Of a DNA stretch of 10,152 nucleotides, positions 8,598 to 10,152 are shown in pieces. The notes below the pieces were generated by a model. That model saw only the letters and a list, made by a program, of their open reading frames with translations. It had not been told where the DNA came from and ran no database searches. The stretch covers positions 1 to 10,152 of the forward strand of contig JNEM01000130.1 in NCBI GenBank assembly GCA_000697335.1, in the 5' to 3' direction. Each line of letters begins with the position of its first letter. Within the stretch, counting starts at the first letter, position 1. The position numbers and the translations under genes were made by a program. The stretch is from Conidiobolus incongruus B7586 (Eukaryota > Entomophthoromycota > Entomophthoromycetes > Entomophthorales > Conidiobolaceae).

Positions 8598-8723
8598 CTC
8601 CAAATTGACTGAATTTTAGAATTTTACAAGCTTATTCCATTCCATTGTTTTCGTTATTGAAGTGCTTTATTTAATGTATTTGAATCATTTTGATATTCAT
8701 TATTTACTATTGAAAATAAATAA

Positions 8724-9029
8724 AATAATTTCAAATTTCAACAAATAGTAGCTATTGAATTCGAAAATGGTAAAGGACAAAATATAACAATTATTACCAT
8801 CAATGAAATTCCAAAAGAACATAGTTTTATATATTCTGATTTTATATACATATATCTTTTTGAAATTATAATTTTTTTACTGAACTCGATGCAATTATGT
8901 ATGAAATTCGCTTTTCAGTCAATTTTTCCATTCATTCATAACTGCTTTAAATCGAGTTTCAATTTACAATATTCTAATTACTCACACAATCATCACACTA
9001 CTCAGAAACGAGAAAAAGCTGAATTTTAA
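8724..9029 (+). other. Unexplained 101-codon open frame without start
   Basis: The frame is open from the codon after a TAA at 8721 to a TAA at 9027. It is unusually long for this base composition. It has no early ATG. Its first third reads IVAIEFENGKGQNITIITIN, which looks coding-like. The rest is hydrophobic and then rich in N, H and S, more like translated filler. I recognise no family. It lies upstream of, and in the same frame as, the transferase-like tail at 9067, but two stops separate them, so an intervening intron is possible though unproven. AACTCGAT (8883-8890) and ATCGAGTT (8951-8958) inside it form an inverted repeat. Confidence 0.3.
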
Positions 9030-9066
9030 TCAAAATTATTTTCAAAATATATCTAATGAATTACAG

Positions 9067-9200
9067 GTGAAGTTTGTATAGCTGATATTTATCTAACTAA
9101 TTTTTTTGAATTGAAGTTTCTAGGATATAAATTTGATATTATGCAAGATGATATACAATCAATAATACATATTGATTAAATACAAAATTTGTTAGAGTGA
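9067..9200 (+). pseudogene. Tail of a glutathione-S-transferase-like gene
   Basis: After a TTACAG that looks like a 3' splice site (9061-9066), the frame reads EVCIADIYLTNFFELKFLGY and then FDIMQDDIQSIIHID, up to a TAA at 9177-9179. IQNLLE follows before a TGA at 9198-9200. The IADIYL motif and the following helices resemble the C-terminal helical domain of glutathione S-transferases, where an S/T-x-ADI motif starts a core helix. No N-terminal thioredoxin-fold part is visible upstream, so I read this as an isolated terminal exon of a dead gene. The early TAA may be where the true protein once continued, since IQNLLE fits the next helix. The family call is moderate because the fragment is only about 40 residues. 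Confidence 0.4.
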
Positions 9201-9422
9201 TTCTTACAATGAATTCTATTGTAGGTAACGTGAGATAGATTAAATAATGAACTTATTAATGCAGAAGAGTATGAGTGATGCCGCTTATTGAAATTTATGC
9301 TATTCGGTAAAAAATGTGTATATTTGCACCTTAATGATATTGTTATAATACTTGTGAGTAATTATAACGGAATGGATACAAAGTATATATAATGGTTTAA
9401 CACAGCCGTTATATGATCGCGA

Positions 9423-9536
9423 TTAATTTAAAAATTTAAAGATTCTACCACTGACAATATAGTTGTTCATCATATATAATTCATAAGAATGACTTATTTT
9501 TCTACCCACATTAGTAATTTCGCCATCAATTGTTAT
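9423..9536 (-). other. Short coding-like frame, unknown
   Basis: On the minus strand a 37-codon frame reads ITIDGEITNVGRKISHSYEL and continues YMMNNYIVSGRI before a TAA at 9423-9425. It has a less AT-driven amino-acid mix than the surroundings and no obvious start. A stop lies just upstream of it. I recognise no family. It could be one exon of a decayed gene or chance. Confidence 0.2.
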
Positions 9537-10152
9537 TTATCTGAGTAAAATATCGTTCCTATTATATAAGATCAATACATGTCTATTAATTATTATTGAT
9601 TAATTTGAATATTGAAATATTAAGTAATTTGATCGATTATTGTAAATATCTTGATACCTAAAATTTTTTATTATTTATTATGTTCATTTAATATTCATCA
9701 ACTTTAAATTTTTTTGGAAATTTAATGATAAAATTATCAATAAAATATCATGTAAGTTAAATAATCTTAGTCTCTCTCATAATCAGCTATTATAGCATTC
9801 TTTATTGCCTAACTCCCAAAGCTTTTCAGCTATTCAAATATAGATTCAATCTCTTTAATTATTTTGTTTTGATAAAGTTTTGTTATATATGTTTTCAAAA
9901 ATTTTTCAAAATATCTTAAAATAAATGAATTTATAAGGATTAATATATTATTAGAAAGGTAAATAAGATAATATAAATCAATAAATTAATTATATAATGC
10001 TATATTATTTTAAGCAAATATATAAAATTATATTACAATATAATCCAATATTTATCCTTTTAATCTAGGCTTACTAACTAATAATATTCTTTATATAATT
10101 AATATATTATATATAATTATTTTTATCCATATTAAATATAATTTAATTTATA
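9537..10152. other. AT-rich intergenic DNA
   Basis: I see no gene, RNA or structured repeat here. A small patch with more G and C lies at about 9765-9835 but has no frame or motif I can name. The last 200 bases are nearly pure A and T. Confidence 0.6.

Noticed and set aside
8551-8613. Box C/D snoRNA candidate (ATGATGA and CTGA 60 bases apart)
   Set aside because: There is no convincing terminal stem or inner boxes, and it overlaps the TATA box of the SCP2 copy on the other strand.

Overview
The window reads as nuclear DNA of a very AT-rich fungus. Two intact intronless genes and several gene ruins lie in intergenic DNA that is mostly A and T. A rhodopsin-like (family A) seven-helix receptor next to a fungal-type PHO85 kinase, with TACTAA-type splice signals, suggests an early-diverging lineage. 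Entomophthoromycotina, such as Conidiobolus, is my best guess, because that group is known for many family A receptor-like genes. The placement is an inference and was not tested.

Layout. 1-1213 is AT-rich upstream DNA with a few candidate promoter elements and a possible 5' intron of the kinase gene. 1214-2086 (+) encodes a complete PHO85/CDK5-type cyclin-dependent kinase. 2087-3175 holds nothing I can assign. 3176-5246 (+) carries words of the nuclear small-subunit (18S) rRNA gene in the right order, from the 5' ATGCTT region to the 3' end AAGGATCATTA. I read this as a full-length but badly decayed rDNA copy. A weaker 5.8S-like trace follows at about 5325-5440. 5700-6686 (+) encodes a complete seven-helix receptor preceded by a ten-codon upstream frame that abuts it as TAATG. 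6687-8245 is nearly pure A/T.

8246-9540 is a small gene graveyard. It holds a sterol-carrier-protein-2 (SCP2) pseudogene on the minus strand that keeps a TATA box but has lost its start codon and the middle of the domain. It also holds an unexplained 101-codon open frame, the tail of a glutathione-S-transferase-like gene, and a short minus-strand frame of unknown nature. 9537-10152 is AT-rich and empty.

The two intact genes are not obviously linked in function. The kinase would act in nutrient, phosphate and cell-cycle signalling, and the receptor at the plasma membrane. I found no operon-like system, CRISPR array, tRNA or intact mobile element. The main unusual content is the eroded rDNA copy and the SCP2 pseudogene, which together suggest that duplicated sequence here decays towards A/T.
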